A stretch of 64,000 nt of DNA from Rhododendron vialii (GCF_030253575.1 NC_080564.1:3144501-3208500), one strand, 5' to 3'. Shown: positions 12,972 to 25,559, numbered from the stretch's first letter. Notes: a model not told the origin generated them from the sequence alone. Made by a program: numbers and translations.

Positions 12972-13093
12972 GGGAAATGATTTTGCCACTTCCTTTTTTG
13001 TTAACGCTACTCTCTTGCAAGTGTAATTTGCACCAAAAATACACTTACACGGGAGTGACGTTAACAAAAAAGAGAGTGGCAAAATCAGCAGCC
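12972..13093. mobile_element. Foldback MITE, hAT-like family, copy 3 with 8-bp TSD
   Basis: 122-bp hairpin GGGAAATGATTTTGCCACTT to GTGGCAAAATCAGCAGCC, flanked by identical 8-bp repeats AATTTTAT (12964-12971 and 13094-13101). Closely related to the copy at 9849. Confidence 0.88.
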
Positions 13094-13210
13094 AATTTTA
13101 TTTTGTTTACTTGAGCTATAGTACCTACTCATTCACAAACTTAAAGCAATTCTTCACTTACTTTGGCTATGTATGAATGATTCATTGCCGACAATATTAA
13201 TAAAAAATAC

Positions 13211-13550
13211 AATCATATAAAGCTCTGTTTGGAAAAGCTTTATTTCCAGTTTTATGTTTTTGTTTCCAATATTTTTTGAAACAGGCACCATAAACATGTT
13301 TGTGTTACTGTTTTTTTTTTTTACAAAATACATAATCAATTTAACTAGTTTACGGAAATTCTAGAAACACAAAATTGTAATTTTATTTGTTTTGAAAACA
13401 CTTTCGGTAGCACAAAAAACAAATAAACAAAAATTATTGTGGTCGCCAAACATGTTTTTTGTTTTTATTTTTAATAAATAAACAAAAACTTATTTCTTAT
13501 TTTTCATAAACAAAGAACAAAAAACTAACAACTTTACCAAACAAAGCCTA
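13211..13550. mobile_element. Putative MITE with CTGTTTGG-type ends
   Basis: Left end GCTCTGTTTGGAAAAG, right end TACCAAACAAAGCC, giving inverted termini around a very AT-rich interior full of AAACAAA/TTTGTTT runs. Target duplication not resolved. Confidence 0.55.
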
Positions 13551-13674
13551 AAAGAAATACAAAATTTTTAGTGCATTTTTTGAATTCAGAGAAAGCAAAC
13601 CCCCTGAATCCCAGTAGAGTCGCTCCTGAGTTTGATATGTTTACGATATTTACTTTAACACCTCACTCTCGCTT

Positions 13675-13889
13675 ATACGTGGATTATTCGTTCCAAAATA
13701 CATTCTTAAAAAATAAATACTTATTTTACATTTTCAAACAAAAAAATAATATAAATGGAAAATAATTTTTCGATTTTTTTTCACCGTTCAAAAGATCTCA
13801 ATGAGAGTTATCAAATAAGATCCATATTGCTAGGAAAATTATTTGCGTAAACCCATTATTTTTTAGCTTGAAATTTACTTCTTAAAAAA
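13675..13889. mobile_element. Fragment of an AT-rich MITE also found at 35.6 kb
   Basis: Shares blocks such as AAAATTATTTGCGTAAAC and AAAAGATCT with 35582-35807. Here it abuts the Stowaway element at 13892. Ends uncertain. Confidence 0.5.
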
Positions 13890-13891
13890 TA

Positions 13892-14126
13892 CTCCCTCCA
13901 ATCCCTATTTAATTGTCCACTATGATTTTGCGTGCATTTTTAATGTCTTATATCTCTCGACGTACATAGCTAAAAATATGCAATATGGATCTTGCTTGAT
14001 AGATCTCAATTTTTTTTCTAAGACAATGATTTCAAAAAGATAAAACATAATATACGTCGAGAGATATAAGCCATTGAAAATTCACTCTCAAAACCGTAAT
14101 GAACAATTAAATAAGGACAGAGGGAG
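13892..14126. mobile_element. Stowaway-type MITE
   Basis: Ends CTCCCTCCAATCCCTATTTA and ATAAGGACAGAGGGAG form the conserved Stowaway (Tc1/mariner) terminal repeat, flanked by TA at 13890-13891 and 14127-14128. 235 bp, non-coding. Confidence 0.88.
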
Positions 14127-14346
14127 TAAGTACTTATTTTCTATTCGGGAACGAGATTTACGGGAGGTGTTTGCTTCAATAATTTTGTGACTATATCCGC
14201 AAGTACCAAGTAGTGCTAACCAAAAATTCTGTTTTTTTTTTTTTTTAACTTGCAAGCCAAAAGCAACTTCAAAGAATTGAGGACAATAGGAGGACATTTT
14301 TAGAAGCTTTGTGCAAGGTCAGGTATTTGATCAAACAGAAACACTA

Positions 14347-14693
14347 CAGTCACCGACCCTGTGTGGGGTCTACTCCGGGCCCCGCACGAATGATTTGAGC
14401 CGCTCAATAATTTAAAAAAAAAAAACCCGAGTGGGCTACGTGTGAAATAAGCTCAATTTGATGTGTGTATGTGCTCGATCAGAGCTGTTCCAAAATCAGA
14501 TGATCCGAGTTGTTCAAAAATGAAAGTTTGGAATGAGCACGTACACACATCGGATTGAGCTTATTTCTCATGCAGCCCACTCGGGTTTTTTTTTTTTAAT
14601 TATTGAGCGGCTCGGATCATTCGTGCGGGGTTCGGAGTGAACCCCACACGCGGTCGGTGGCCGGTCACCGACCTTGGGGTCGGTGACTGTAGC
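14347..14693. mobile_element. 347-bp foldback element with long arms
   Basis: ACTACAGTCACCGACCC on the left is inverted as GGGTCGGTGACTGTAG on the right, and the arms continue through CCCGCACGAATGATTTGAGC, AACCCGAGTGGGCTACGTG and AAATAAGCTCAATTTGATGT with inverted partners. The stem is over 130 bp. About 500 bp upstream of the RING gene start, so it may affect that promoter. Superfamily not assigned. Confidence 0.8.
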
Positions 14694-14929
14694 ACTGATC
14701 AAAAATTCAAAAGTGATCAATTGCGTAATTTACGAGTAATGCGAGGACTGAAAGTGAAACCATTTTATGGGGGAAAACACGTCGTGTTATACACGTCGTG
14801 TTATACATATCCCAGGAAAATTTTCTTGTGAGAATTTGTTTAGACTGCGCCTCTGATTTGTCAAACAGAAGCGGCCCACTCTTCTTCCCGAGAAAACCCA
14901 TTTTGTTATAGGAGAGAGAGAGAGAGCGA

Positions 14930-14936
14930 TATAAAT
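14930..14936 (+). promoter_or_regulatory. Candidate TATA box of the RING-H2 gene
   Basis: TATAAAT directly after a GA-repeat (14911-14926), about 260 bp upstream of the chosen ATG. Spacing allows a normal plant 5'UTR. Not tested. Confidence 0.45.
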
Positions 14937-15193
14937 GCGAGTTTGGTTCATTTATGTGGTTTCTTACCCTTTTCTCATCACCTTCTCTTAACGACTAAGC
15001 ATACACAAGTCTCTCCTCACTTCTCACTTTGCATATATATCCACCATAATGCGTGTTTGGTTATATAAAAAAAAGTACACACAAAAATCTGATATTTTAT
15101 TTTCCCTTCAACAAGACCCAATCTTTGGATCAATTCAAGAACCACCCCTTTGAAGGATCTTTTCGATTAGATTTTAAATTTGCCGGATAATCC

Positions 15194-17952
15194 ATGGATG
15201 TTATTGGATACCCATCTCATTCTCTCCCTTCTTCTTCTTCATCATCACCAACAAATCCATTTTCCTTGGTTGATAAGGCTAAGGAATTCTTCAGATTTGC
15301 TCTCTCTGCTGTGATTGGGAACGTTTTCTCTGCCATATTCACCTTCTTCTTCGCTTTAGGTTCGTATAGATTCTGTCAATTCTTTTGTAGTTCTGTTTTG
15401 TTTTTGTTTTTTTTTTGAAATTATCAGATGCGTATTTCTTATAGGTATCTGTTTCTTGTTTTCTGACCTGGGTTTTCAATATATTGGAATTGGGTTGTGT
15501 TATCTTCTTCAATCATTGACTCTAATCATCCTTCTTTGGTTAAATGCATTGGGGTTTGATGATTTGGGTCAGGTGTTGTTCAATTAAGGACATTGTGTGA
15601 AATTTTTTCTAAAGATTATATTACTTTTTCAGTTTTTTAATCTCTAGCTGTTATTGTGTTGTTGGATTGAAAGATTTCTACAAAGGGTCTGGTTTTATTG
15701 CCAAATTTTCTGTTTTTTTTTTTTTTTTTTCGTGTTTGGGACCTGGGTTTGTAAATATTGGAATTGGGTTGTATTCTTTATTAATCCTTACCACCACTTA
15801 TGTAAAATTGTTAGCGTTTTGATTATTTTGGTCAGGTGTTGCTCGATCTGGAATTATATTCTGCTCAAATTTGCTGAAAAAGGAACTATTTTTGTGGGTT
15901 TCAAAAATGTAGCAGTTTTCATCATCTTGTTGGATTTGATTGTGATGTTGAAGGGGTTCTCGAGAACGCGATATTCTGGATTTTGTCATTCAAATTTAAG
16001 AATAGGAATGCACTTTATTTGTAAAATTTTGTGGAGAAATAAGATGTTTTTTTCATGATTCAAAAGATGTAGCTGTCATTGTTTGGGTGGATTTTGAGTT
16101 GTGATGTTGAAAGAGTCCTCCTAAGGGGTAGGGTTTATTGTCAATTGTCAATTCTGTTAATTCAACTATTCTTGTAAGGCAGAAATCACAGGAATATTTG
16201 ACTTCTTAGAACTTGGAATTTATGGGCTGTGTTAATTGTGTACATTAGCCCTTTATTTTTTGGTCCAAGGCTGTTAGCTAATAGAAGGACTTCCCTTGTT
16301 GTCTACAGTGGGTACCTTGTTAGGAGCAATGACCGGAGCTTTGATAGGCCAAGAGACAGAAAGTGGATTCGTACGTGGGGCTGCCGTTGGAGCCATCTCT
16401 GGAGCTGTTTTCTCTATCGAGGTTTTCGAATCTTCACTTGTCCTCTGGCAAAATGATGAATCTGGAATTGGGTGTCTGCTATACTTGGTAAACCATCTAT
16501 CAGCTAGGCCCTTTGATTATGCGTCCTAATTTTAGTCTACAAGGCTCCCTTTAGATTAATATGGATTTCAGATTAATAGATTTGACATTTGTTATTCAAT
16601 GATAATAGCTCGGAGTTGAATGTGATGCATTATGTCTGGACTTCACATTGAATTTGGAAGTTTTATCACTTGGGATTGCATTATGTTAAGGATTAGGGAT
16701 TGTAGCTTACAACGTCACTGCCCACAAAATATATCTCTTTGTACATCTTATCCGCATCTTCCACTTTAGTTAAACAAGTCACCTATGGCTATACTGTTAC
16801 TTTTTCTATTGGAATGGATAGAAACCCATCATTCGTAATATACCTTCATTCAAATGGAGCCTACGTTCATTCATTTGAGATTTTCCAGATTTTGTGGCAA
16901 ATATTGACTTTGTACCACTTGATGAATCTTTTCAATTGTCCAGATTGATGTTATTGTCAGCCTTTTAAGTGGTAGACTAGTTCGTGAAAGGATTGGTCCG
17001 GCAATGCTAAGTGCCGTGCAAAGTCAGGTACTTTCCAACACAATTGCCCTCAGCTTAGATATCTACAATTTGCAGAAGTTGCAAAATTTCGTTATCTGAA
17101 ATCTCCATGTGTTTAATCAGATGGGTGCTGTTGAACCAAGCTTTGAGGAGGTTACCAATATCTTTGATGTTGGGGGATCCAAGGGTTTGCCCGGAGCTTT
17201 GGTCGAAAAGATCCCGAAGATCAAAATTACTAGCAAAAACAATGTGGATGCTTCTGGGGAGAAAGCCTGCTGCTCAGTGTGCCTTCAGGTGTATATTTTT
17301 TCTAACCCGTAATTGCCAGTTTCTGTTTACAAGTGCCATCAGGTTGTTAGTTGGCATGGTTAAGATGATCGATCATACATTCTGCATGAAAGTGTGCAGT
17401 ATGGAATGTACAATCATCTGTTAACCAATGCCGTTATGGAAATCATCAAGGGACCCCTAATTCTGTAGTTATGCATAAGGAATAAGAACCCTTTCGTACC
17501 CTCTCTTTGAAGTTTTGTAACGCCAATTCTCAAGAACAAAAGAACAAAAACATAAACTGCTCCGGTTAGAGTTCTCAACTTCTGTAGTATTTTTATGCCA
17601 GTTCAGCTTATTTTCGCTACCGGTCAAAGCGCTGGAAAAATTATGCCTTTTTTGGTTCTTCACCCAATTTCAACAGCATGACTTATTTTTTACGAACAAT
17701 TCGGGTTTTGTTTCCTGAGTTTTGTAGCCACACATCGTGTCCTTCATGCCGATTTTCACAGCCCTGCACAAGCCAGATTGCTTTGGAGGAAACTTGTCTA
17801 ATCTGCATTTTGGTAATTCATGTTTTCAGGACTTTCAGCTTGGAGAGACTGTCAGAAGTTTGCCTCATTGCCATCACATGTTTCACCTACCTTGCATTGA
17901 TAAGTGGCTGGTAAGACATGGCTCTTGCCCATTATGCAGAAGGGATCTGTAG
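15194..17952 (+). CDS. NEP1-interacting-protein-like RING-H2 E3 ligase (ATL25/26/27 type)
   Basis: Join 15194-15359, 16309-16487, 16944-17027, 17121-17288, 17830-17952: 720 nt, 239 aa. Ser-rich N-terminus, then a hydrophobic Gly/Ala-rich region (about residues 34-100, including [13 protein letters not shown] and [13 protein letters not shown]) expected to be membrane-embedded, a central linker, and a C-terminal RING-H2 finger from Cys194 (CSVC) through [14 protein letters not shown] to CPLC (232-235). The C-x2-C, C-x-H, x2-H, x2-C, x10-C-x2-C spacing is complete, so it should bind two zincs and an E2. In Arabidopsis and spinach, NIPs are reported as thylakoid proteins that bind the phage-type RNA polymerase RPOTmp; transferring that role here is inference. 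The length matches the family. It runs towards the oppositely oriented PP2C. Confidence 0.93.
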
Positions 17953-20065
17953 CTTTTACATAATGTAAATTACTACATGACAGAAAGAGTTCTTTTCATC
18001 GATCTTAGCGTAGGATTTCTTTGTTATGTTAGTAAAACACTAGGTTCTACCTTTTCTCCTGGCAGCATCTTGTAATTAGCTCGAGTGCAATGTATCATGA
18101 GCTGGGTCATTGTACTTCATCACCATTCTGTATAAAAATTTTGCGTACCTGAATTTGGTTTCTTATTTTCTGATCGCTTCATCTCTCTTTGAATTTCTTT
18201 TTTTTTTTTCTTCACTTGAATTTTAATTTCTTCTTTTTTGTTTTGTTTTCCGCCGCTAATTTACTTATTTTACATTTTTGCTCAAATCTTTACTTATTTC
18301 ACTTGTTTTGCTCATTCCCCTTGTCCCTAGTAAGAGTTGAACCCTACTCTTCTAGATGATGTAGGAGAATCCTTATTCCTTACGGTGCATATAGTATATT
18401 TTAGTATATATAGATCACCCCTTTTGTGTTTTTGCCAACAATATTCCTGGTTTGGTTTAGCCTCCCCTTGTTTGTTGCAGCCTCGATCACCACCACTTGA
18501 GTACAATTTTTTTGCTCTTGTTTGGTTGGGTAAAGAAGAAAATGAATAAACAAACGCATTTTTTAAAATGTTCCCAAAGGGTCAGTCTGGTAGATTAGTG
18601 GGTTTGCTTCTTAGACGACCCAAACAATTGACCTTGGTTCGAACTGAGAGTCAGGTTGCAAGAAAGTAAGGGTTAGTCTGATAGGTTGGTGGATTCGCTT
18701 CTTAAACAACACAAACAATAAACCTTGGTACTATTTTGGGAGTAAAGCAGTAAGAAAGTATTTTTTTTGTAATTTTTTTTATTCCGCTGTGAATGACTTT
18801 TTAACCGGACTTGAAAAGAGAATAGTTAGAGATATGCTTAAGAAAAAAAAAGAATTATGAATTCGGAAGGTAGGGCCACATTGCAGGTAGGGTACCGTCT
18901 GTTTGCATTGATTGAGGAACAAGGGCAAAGGATAGATTGGAATCTTGTTATAAATGCCTGCATGATCAGGGAGTCAGGGAGATAGTCCATCCCAAATGGG
19001 ACCCCACCAGAAGAGTCAATTTTTTCAAAAGAGGATATATCACCAAAATATCTGGGAATTTGATTCTTTAATACAAATATCAGTACGAGTGATGCGAATT
19101 TTGACATCTCTGGATTTTGTACTACATTCAGTGTATACAGGAATCAAGAACAGTCTAGCAGCATAATCTCATCCAGAAAACAAGGAATTTTTGTTGCAAG
19201 GCCAATACGATTAGGCAAATATTAATAGAGAAATATCACAGTGGGAGGAACCAAGATCCCGAAACCGTGTGACGCAAACTCCATATAACAATTCAAGTTG
19301 TTCATTTGATACATATAACCTGTTGATGACGATCTTTATGAACTTTACCAAGAATCAAATAGAAAGACTTGGGATTCTAATTCCTCCGAAAAAGAAAGCT
19401 TCGATTGAAAATGGGATACGTGAAAGTTGATGAACAATCAAATTGCAAGGTCATAACAGCACAATGAAAATCCACAAATTATAGAGCTACTATTGCAACA
19501 AGAATACAAGTTTTGATTTCTAGGATTGTAATTTCACATAATTTACATAACAAAAGCCCTCAGGGAGAAGAAGCAAAAATAGTGAAGAACACAACACATT
19601 TCTAGGATCAAAACTTTTAAGCTTTCTATTGATGAAAGTATATCTGGCCCAGGTTAAAAGTAAAATTGCACATTAAAGAATTAATTCGAGCAATAATCTT
19701 CTCTTACCCTTCTATAATCTGGAACCCGGGATTCCTTTGGTGCAGTAGTACCAAGAGCCCATCATATTGGGTCCGCTGAGTAGATCATTGTGAGAATCAA
19801 CTTGATCACATCTGTAACAACATAATTGGACATTCTCTGCAAAACAAATGTATCTTGATTATGTGGCTACTAATGCCTGATTAACCTAATTTTTTTGATG
19901 ACGCACTCAGCGGATCTTACACAATGAGCGGATGATGGGCTCTCGGTGATCCCCCCTATAGAAACCCCAGGCAATCTGCCGCCAAAACTGAATGACAGGA
20001 AATTTAAGAGGAAAAAATCGAGTACATAAAGTGGTACCAAGTTCCTTGGGCGTTAAACAAAGCGC
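17953..20065. other. Convergent intergenic region between the RING and PP2C genes
   Basis: Contains both 3'UTRs and no recognised gene. Two degenerate direct copies (about 18579-18660 and 18669-18745) share GTCTGRTAGRTTRGTGGRTT-like starts, and the first includes GGTTCGAAC, a B-box-like motif, so they could be SINE remnants. An imperfect inverted repeat lies at about 19749-19955 (GAGCCCATCAT and GATGATGGGCTC, with CCGCTGAGT and ACTCAGCGG inside). Confidence 0.6.
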
Positions 20066-23000
20066 TTAAACTTTTGCAGTTAGCTTTATGCCTCCCCCTC
20101 TCAATGATAAGGTAGGGCCTTTGATGGAGCTGGCTCTACTCACAAGATTTGAATCAAGAAATAGAACTACGACCGTTATGTCATCATGGAAATGCCGACG
20201 GATCCCACGCTCAATCTTCTTCAAATCGGAGTATCTCATTTCTCTTTTCTTTGCTGCTTCCTGCAATGCAGCTTTTACCAGTCTTCGGGCACTTCCCTGC
20301 GTGAACAAAAATGTTAGCTCCTGCTTGTTTCCACTTTAAAAAATTGAATCTACCTATTGGAATCTAAAAATTGGATGTGTTATTGACAGTTATTTCTGAG
20401 CTTTTATTTCGAGCTTTTTATGCTTAAGAGGTTGACAAGCTAAAAACCTGGAAAGTGAAACCGAACACCCTTGTAGTACTGGAAACCAATAGGGTTCTCC
20501 TCAATTTTTTTCCCGCAATAAAACGTCATTGTAGCTCCTCGGTTCTTGGAGGTTTAGGGGGGCCACTGTTTTAGTGGTATTCTGAGAGCAGCCACTTTGT
20601 GCATATATTGCCAAAGGTTAGGTCTGTCTCCAATCATCCCCGCCCATACCCCCCATGATTGGGGACTAGATGGGTTATGTTATGTTGTTGTTGTACTAAA
20701 CCCCAGTTGCCCTCCCCTCATCAAGATCATGTCACAATATAGGAGCTTAATTTAAGGAGCATATTTGCTAGTTACCATCAATGCATTCATAGCACAAGAC
20801 AATGAAAAAGTGAATGAATTGCTTAAAGGCTAAAGCTATTGTCAATAGGATATATCATCACGCCACAACAACTTCAACAAACTAGTTAATGGCACATGTG
20901 AACACACTAACATGCGTTAAGGACATCATCAATGATGGTTACAGCCTGGGTTTCATTGGGCCACCCGCTAGTGGACAATGGGATTGGTTCCTAGGATTAG
21001 ACGGTACAATGGGCTAGATACCGAGTTATCAAAAATCAATGATAGTTACAGAACGCCCAGTTTTCAAAAGCCTTGTTCAGAAAATGAATAACAAATTGAC
21101 TTTCAAAAATGTAATAACAAAGTTGCTGGGGATTGTGTAATGGTCATAACCTAGTTTGCTCATATGCACAAGGCATGTGGAGCATCATATTTTAGCAATA
21201 TCTTGGCCAAGGCATATAAAAAGAAACAGCATGATAACCTTTCTTCAACCTCCACAATATAGGCTACGAGACCAATAACGGTGATTAATGATAATAATGA
21301 AGACCCAAATGGTTTGAAAATGCATTAGGTATGGTCCAAGAACAAAGAACTTAGCTACTTTACAGAAGAAACAAATATGCAGTGTGCAGATAATAAACTT
21401 ACGATGTGAGGGTGATTTTGTACTATATCTACTGCTTCCTGATTGCTAAGGTGCTCCCACAACCCATCAGACGCAAATATGAGAAATTGATCATCTGGCC
21501 GGAGTTCATGCACAGAAATTGATGGTTCAGAGCTCAATATCGGCCGTCTGAAAGGTTCACGAAGGCGATACTTTGCATACAAAGGCGGCTTGTTGAATTC
21601 CGCCCTTTTGAGGTAAAAGTCACCAATAGATCTAGAAATCTACAACATGGAAATCCCAAAATAAGATAATACAACAATGTCGCCATAAACATTGTGAACT
21701 AACATGTATTCCGTTAAAGTTGACCTCACTTATCATAAAGATAATATAAAGAACAATACAGAAACACCACATTGGAACTAGATGAAAGCAACTAAAATGC
21801 ATCAACGGTACACGAAAAATTAGAAAAGCTGACAAGGCAAACCCTGAAAAGTTGGAGACCACACAATTTACATATGTACAATACATTTAGACTTGAGGAA
21901 AAAAGAGAGTGCAAACGGCAAAATATATCCCACAAGCTGATTAAGAAAATGTAAAGAGTGCCACGGCCTGCAGGGGATATAATCCATTCTTCCTAAAACC
22001 CGGGACAATGCAATTCCTCAAAAGCAAAACAAACATTTCAAATGTCATAATATCACATTATGAGGTGCAGAGCTGAATCCTATCAGCAGATGCTACACAA
22101 TCTTGTCTATTAGAATTTAGATACACTGATAGCCTGCTTGAGATTGATACTAGAGGATAGAGACACTAATAAAAGCACACATACGAATACCTAACTACTG
22201 TAGGTACATATATGAATACACATGGAACTCCTTTGGCATAGATTAAAATGAGGTGATTCTAGATAATAGCTACAAAATTTTGAAACTGCACCCACTAAGA
22301 TAAGGCAGTTAAACTATGGTACTATCATGAGATTAATGCTTCATTCTCTTAGTTAGGCATATGATGATGTCAAGCATGACAGCCCGATGAAATGATACAC
22401 AACTGCCCCAACTATGAGTCTATGACAAGGAAATTACACTCTTACAGAGTCGAGAATATTAAATGCTTCAAGTCTTACTCAAAACCTATGATTATGAGAA
22501 AATTCGCACCCTGAAACCAAAATAATACTATACATTACCAAGAATGACAAAAGAAAGCAGGCCCTAAGTCAATTTAACAAGCGATTTTCGTTACTTATGC
22601 AAAAAAACTTACCTGTATCAGACCCTTTACGCGCCATACACCATGCTTCAAAAGTACAATATGTGAGTCATCCGGATGCTGAGAATGCAACTCCTGCCTT
22701 ACGGACTCTATACTAGCATTATGCTCTGTTGATAGCTGGATGGCACGAACCTCTTCGGTTGCCTTGACAAGCCTCCCTAAAACTGCTCGAGAATCGCCCA
22801 GGTTGGCAATGTAAAGGGTCCCATCACAGATCACCGCAATGAGGCAGCAAGAACCAACAGCTGCGATCTGGGGTTTTGTAGGCCACTGTTTAGTAACGAT
22901 TGAGAGAAACCCTTCTTCTGTCGCTTGAAATGCTTTCCGTATCACATCCACTGACATAGACTTTAGCTCATATGTAAACCCTGCCAAACACCAATGGAAC

Positions 23001-25536
23001 CGAACCATAATAAGGAATTAAAACTCAAGCCCAATCAATGATTATTAGAACATGTTCTTCCTATTAAGAAAATAGGGATTCGAATAAGAGGAGCCTGTTA
23101 CAATTTTTAGAACTAATTTCTCAGAAACTTATTTGGTTGAGGGGTTTTAAGTTGTTTTCTTTTTCTTTCCTTTGTTTGGAATAGAACCTCATTTTCATAT
23201 TATTCAAAGCCATTTCCTGTAATAAAAAATGTGAATGCTGTTAGAATATAGTATTGCAATTAGTACCACATTGGTTAATGTAGTCTTATGTTATGATTTC
23301 CCATTACATAAATAAGAGTTGATTGTGTTAGGGTTAGTTAACAAAACACCCTATACACTTTTCCTTCTTTCTCTCACAAAATGGTATCAGAGCGGGTTCT
23401 TAACCTAATCCTAAAATCTCATTGAATCCCTAACCCCACGATAGAGACCACCCCTAGCCGCCATACTTAGTCACCACCATAGCTAGCCACCGCTGCCTTA
23501 TTGACCAGCAGCGCCTCAAACCCTAACCTGAATATCCATCACCATAGTCATAGTGAACAGTGTTCGTTGATATGAACAGTAGTCATGAACAGTGCTCACA
23601 GTCATGAACGGTGCCAGAAATCCCTCCACTCTCAGTCTGATCTCCAAAACCCTAACCCACTTACCAATAGGCCTCGAAACCCTTCGTCAGTTCTTTTCCA
23701 GCCACTTCGTTTTGGGTCTGAAGCTGATTTGTTCTCGGATCTGGTTTTGTTTGGTCTGCTGTGTTGTTTGCTCTCGCGATGGTCTGCTCCCTTACATGTT
23801 GGTATTTTGGTTCACTTTGCTGTTTCTAGTCTTGTTCATTGATGGTTGAAGTAGCTGCTGGTTGTTGCATTGTTGAGATTGATTTGGAATGGCTTCTAGT
23901 TCAATTCCTGATTCGGGTAGTCCTTTCTCTCGTAGCTTCGGTCATGATTTTTGGAAGTCCAGAAGAGATGATCGTAGTAGATCTGGTTATGGAGGCCCTA
24001 ATATTAGCCGTGATTCTAGTCGAGGTGATCATATACTGGGTGAAGTCAGTCGCAATCGTAGTCGTGGTTTTCTTCGCCATTGCACTTATTGTAATGGCAA
24101 CAATCATACAGTTGAATATTGTTGGGTATCGTGGTCGGGTTTTTTGGCCATGCTTTTGGTGAGCGTGGTAACATATCTTGTTTTGTCGTCTATTTCGTTT
24201 AAGTTGGTGGTTGTTGGTTGGTAATTGAAGTTTGTGGTTGTTGGTCGTTGAAGTTGGTAGTTGAAATTGATTTTGTTGGTCATTGAAATTATTTCGTTGA
24301 TTCATTGGTCGTTGACATAGTTCGTTGGTCGTTGAATTCGTTCGTTGTTCGTTAGTCGTTGAATTCGTTCGTTGTTCGTTAGTCGTTGAATTCGTTCGTT
24401 GATCCGTTGGTCGTTGAAGTCATTGAAGTTGAAGTCGTTGAAGTTGGTTGGTCATTGAAATCGTTTCGTTCGTGTTTGTTGAATCGTTCATTGGTCGTTG
24501 CTATTGAAAGTTGTTCCATTGTTTTTAACAAGTTGGTTGTTTTTCGTTATTGATGTTAGTAGTTGAGGTAATTGTTTCGTTGGTTGATATGTAACAAGCT
24601 GGAAAGTCTCCAGCTTGAGGGGGAGTGTTAGAATATAGTATTGCTATTAGTCCCACATTGATTAATGTAGTCTTATGTTATGATTTCCCATTATATAAAT
24701 AAGAGTTGATTGTGTTAGGATTAGTTAACACAACACCCTATACACTTTCCTTCTTTCTCTCACAACAACACACATGCAAATGATGCGTATTACTCCCTCC
24801 GTCCCAAATTGAATGTCAATTTTTGATATCCGTGTCAATTTCAACTCCTTATATCTTTCAATATGGATCTCAAAATATATGCAATATGGATCTCAAAATA
24901 TATGCAATATGGATCTTGTTTGATAGTTTTCGATTAGTTCTATTATACAAAGTTTTCAAATTCATGAAAAACATTATAGATTGAAAGATATAAGCGATGA
25001 AAAATGGTACGAATTTTAAAAATTGTCATTCTTTTTGGGACGGAGAGAGTAATATTTGAAAAACACAGAAGTATTCTGCAAAACTGATGCTGAAAACTGC
25101 AAATGAACAGAGAACCTCTTGGTCATAATAACTGTTGAAATATGTAGTCAATCAGGATAGGTGTAAACAAAAAAATCTCCAGTTACATTTTAGTTTGCTC
25201 AGGTACGGGTTTCTTACGCTTTAGATGATGAAAAAGGTGATCATTGATGAAGCGTGAGGTCTCAGGCCCGCCGTGACCATCGTATATACCAACAAAGGTT
25301 CCATGTGGGCCGGAATCCTGCATGCTCAAGCAACCTGACTCAATTTGACTCTGGTCCTCGGGCAAAAAATTGGCCTGAACAACCGCCATTGAGAATTCAC
25401 CATTCAAGTGCTGCCCTAAGTCTTTGTACCAAAGAAGCCCATCTTGTCTCCCGGCAATATCCGAACTTGAGTGCACATGACGGTCCGATGACGGCCACAA
25501 GCAGGCCCTCAAAAAGTTCATCAAAGTTGATAACAT
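20066..25536 (-). CDS. Protein phosphatase 2C, clade D
   Basis: Complement of join 20066-20296, 21403-21639, 22613-22980, 25218-25536: 1155 nt, 384 aa, all GT-AG. Mn/Mg-dependent Ser/Thr phosphatase. The metal and catalytic motifs are in order: [21 protein letters not shown] (Asp86), [36 protein letters not shown] and [12 protein letters not shown]. The N-terminus [15 protein letters not shown] and the C-terminal basic [14 protein letters not shown] stretch are typical of plant clade D. In Arabidopsis these enzymes dephosphorylate plasma-membrane H+-ATPases, opposed by SAUR proteins; that role is inferred for this protein. A good acceptor lies just upstream of the ATG on the coding strand (GGTGTTAG then GTCTTGATG), implying a 5'UTR intron reaching to about 27.3-27.5 kb. 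The intron between exons 1 and 2 carries a miniature LTR element and a Stowaway MITE. Confidence 0.94.
23889..24140 (+). pseudogene. Gag remnant with CCHC zinc knuckle
   Basis: Within the miniature LTR element. The frame from 23889 reads a Ser/Arg-rich stretch and then [14 protein letters not shown], an exact C-x2-C-x4-H-x4-C knuckle as in retroelement Gag. After the knuckle the frame loses resemblance to Gag. Too short to be a functional gag. Confidence 0.7.
24170..24560 (+). repeat. Degenerate minisatellite in the retroelement interior
   Basis: Repeated variants of CGTTGGTCGTTGAA and CGTTCGTTGTTCGTTAGTCG. The clearest unit, GTCGTTGAATTCGTTCGTTG, recurs with a period of about 29-40 bp. Non-coding. 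Confidence 0.75.
24793..25049. mobile_element. Stowaway-type MITE in the PP2C intron
   Basis: Ends CTCCCTCCGTCCCAAATTGA and TTTTTGGGACGGAGAGAG, flanked by TA on both sides (24791-24792, 25050-25051). 257 bp. Lies immediately beside the 3' end of the miniature LTR element. Confidence 0.9.
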
Positions 25537-25559
25537 ACCTCATCTCATCAAGACCTAAC

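Larger units (their letters stand above)
23239..24770 (+). mobile_element. Miniature LTR retroelement with Copia-type PBS and PPT
   Basis: Two direct LTRs of about 140 bp, both starting TGTTAGAATATAGTATTG (23239 and 24626) and ending near CTTTCTCTCACAA. Directly after the 5' LTR is TGGTATCAGAGC (23383-23394), the initiator-Met tRNA primer site usual for Copia. Before the 3' LTR is a purine tract, TTGAGGGGGAG. The 1.25-kb interior has no pol, only a gag remnant and a degenerate repeat, so it resembles a TRIM. It sits in the PP2C intron in the opposite orientation. No clean target duplication could be read. Confidence 0.85.

Noticed and set aside
15654..16058. 134-codon frame between RING exons
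   Set aside because: It lies wholly in intron 1, is Phe-rich from T-runs, and the joined exons on either side fit the NIP family without it.
18838..19107. 89-codon minus-strand frame downstream of PP2C
   Set aside because: No family resemblance and it overlaps the probable 3' flank of two convergent genes.
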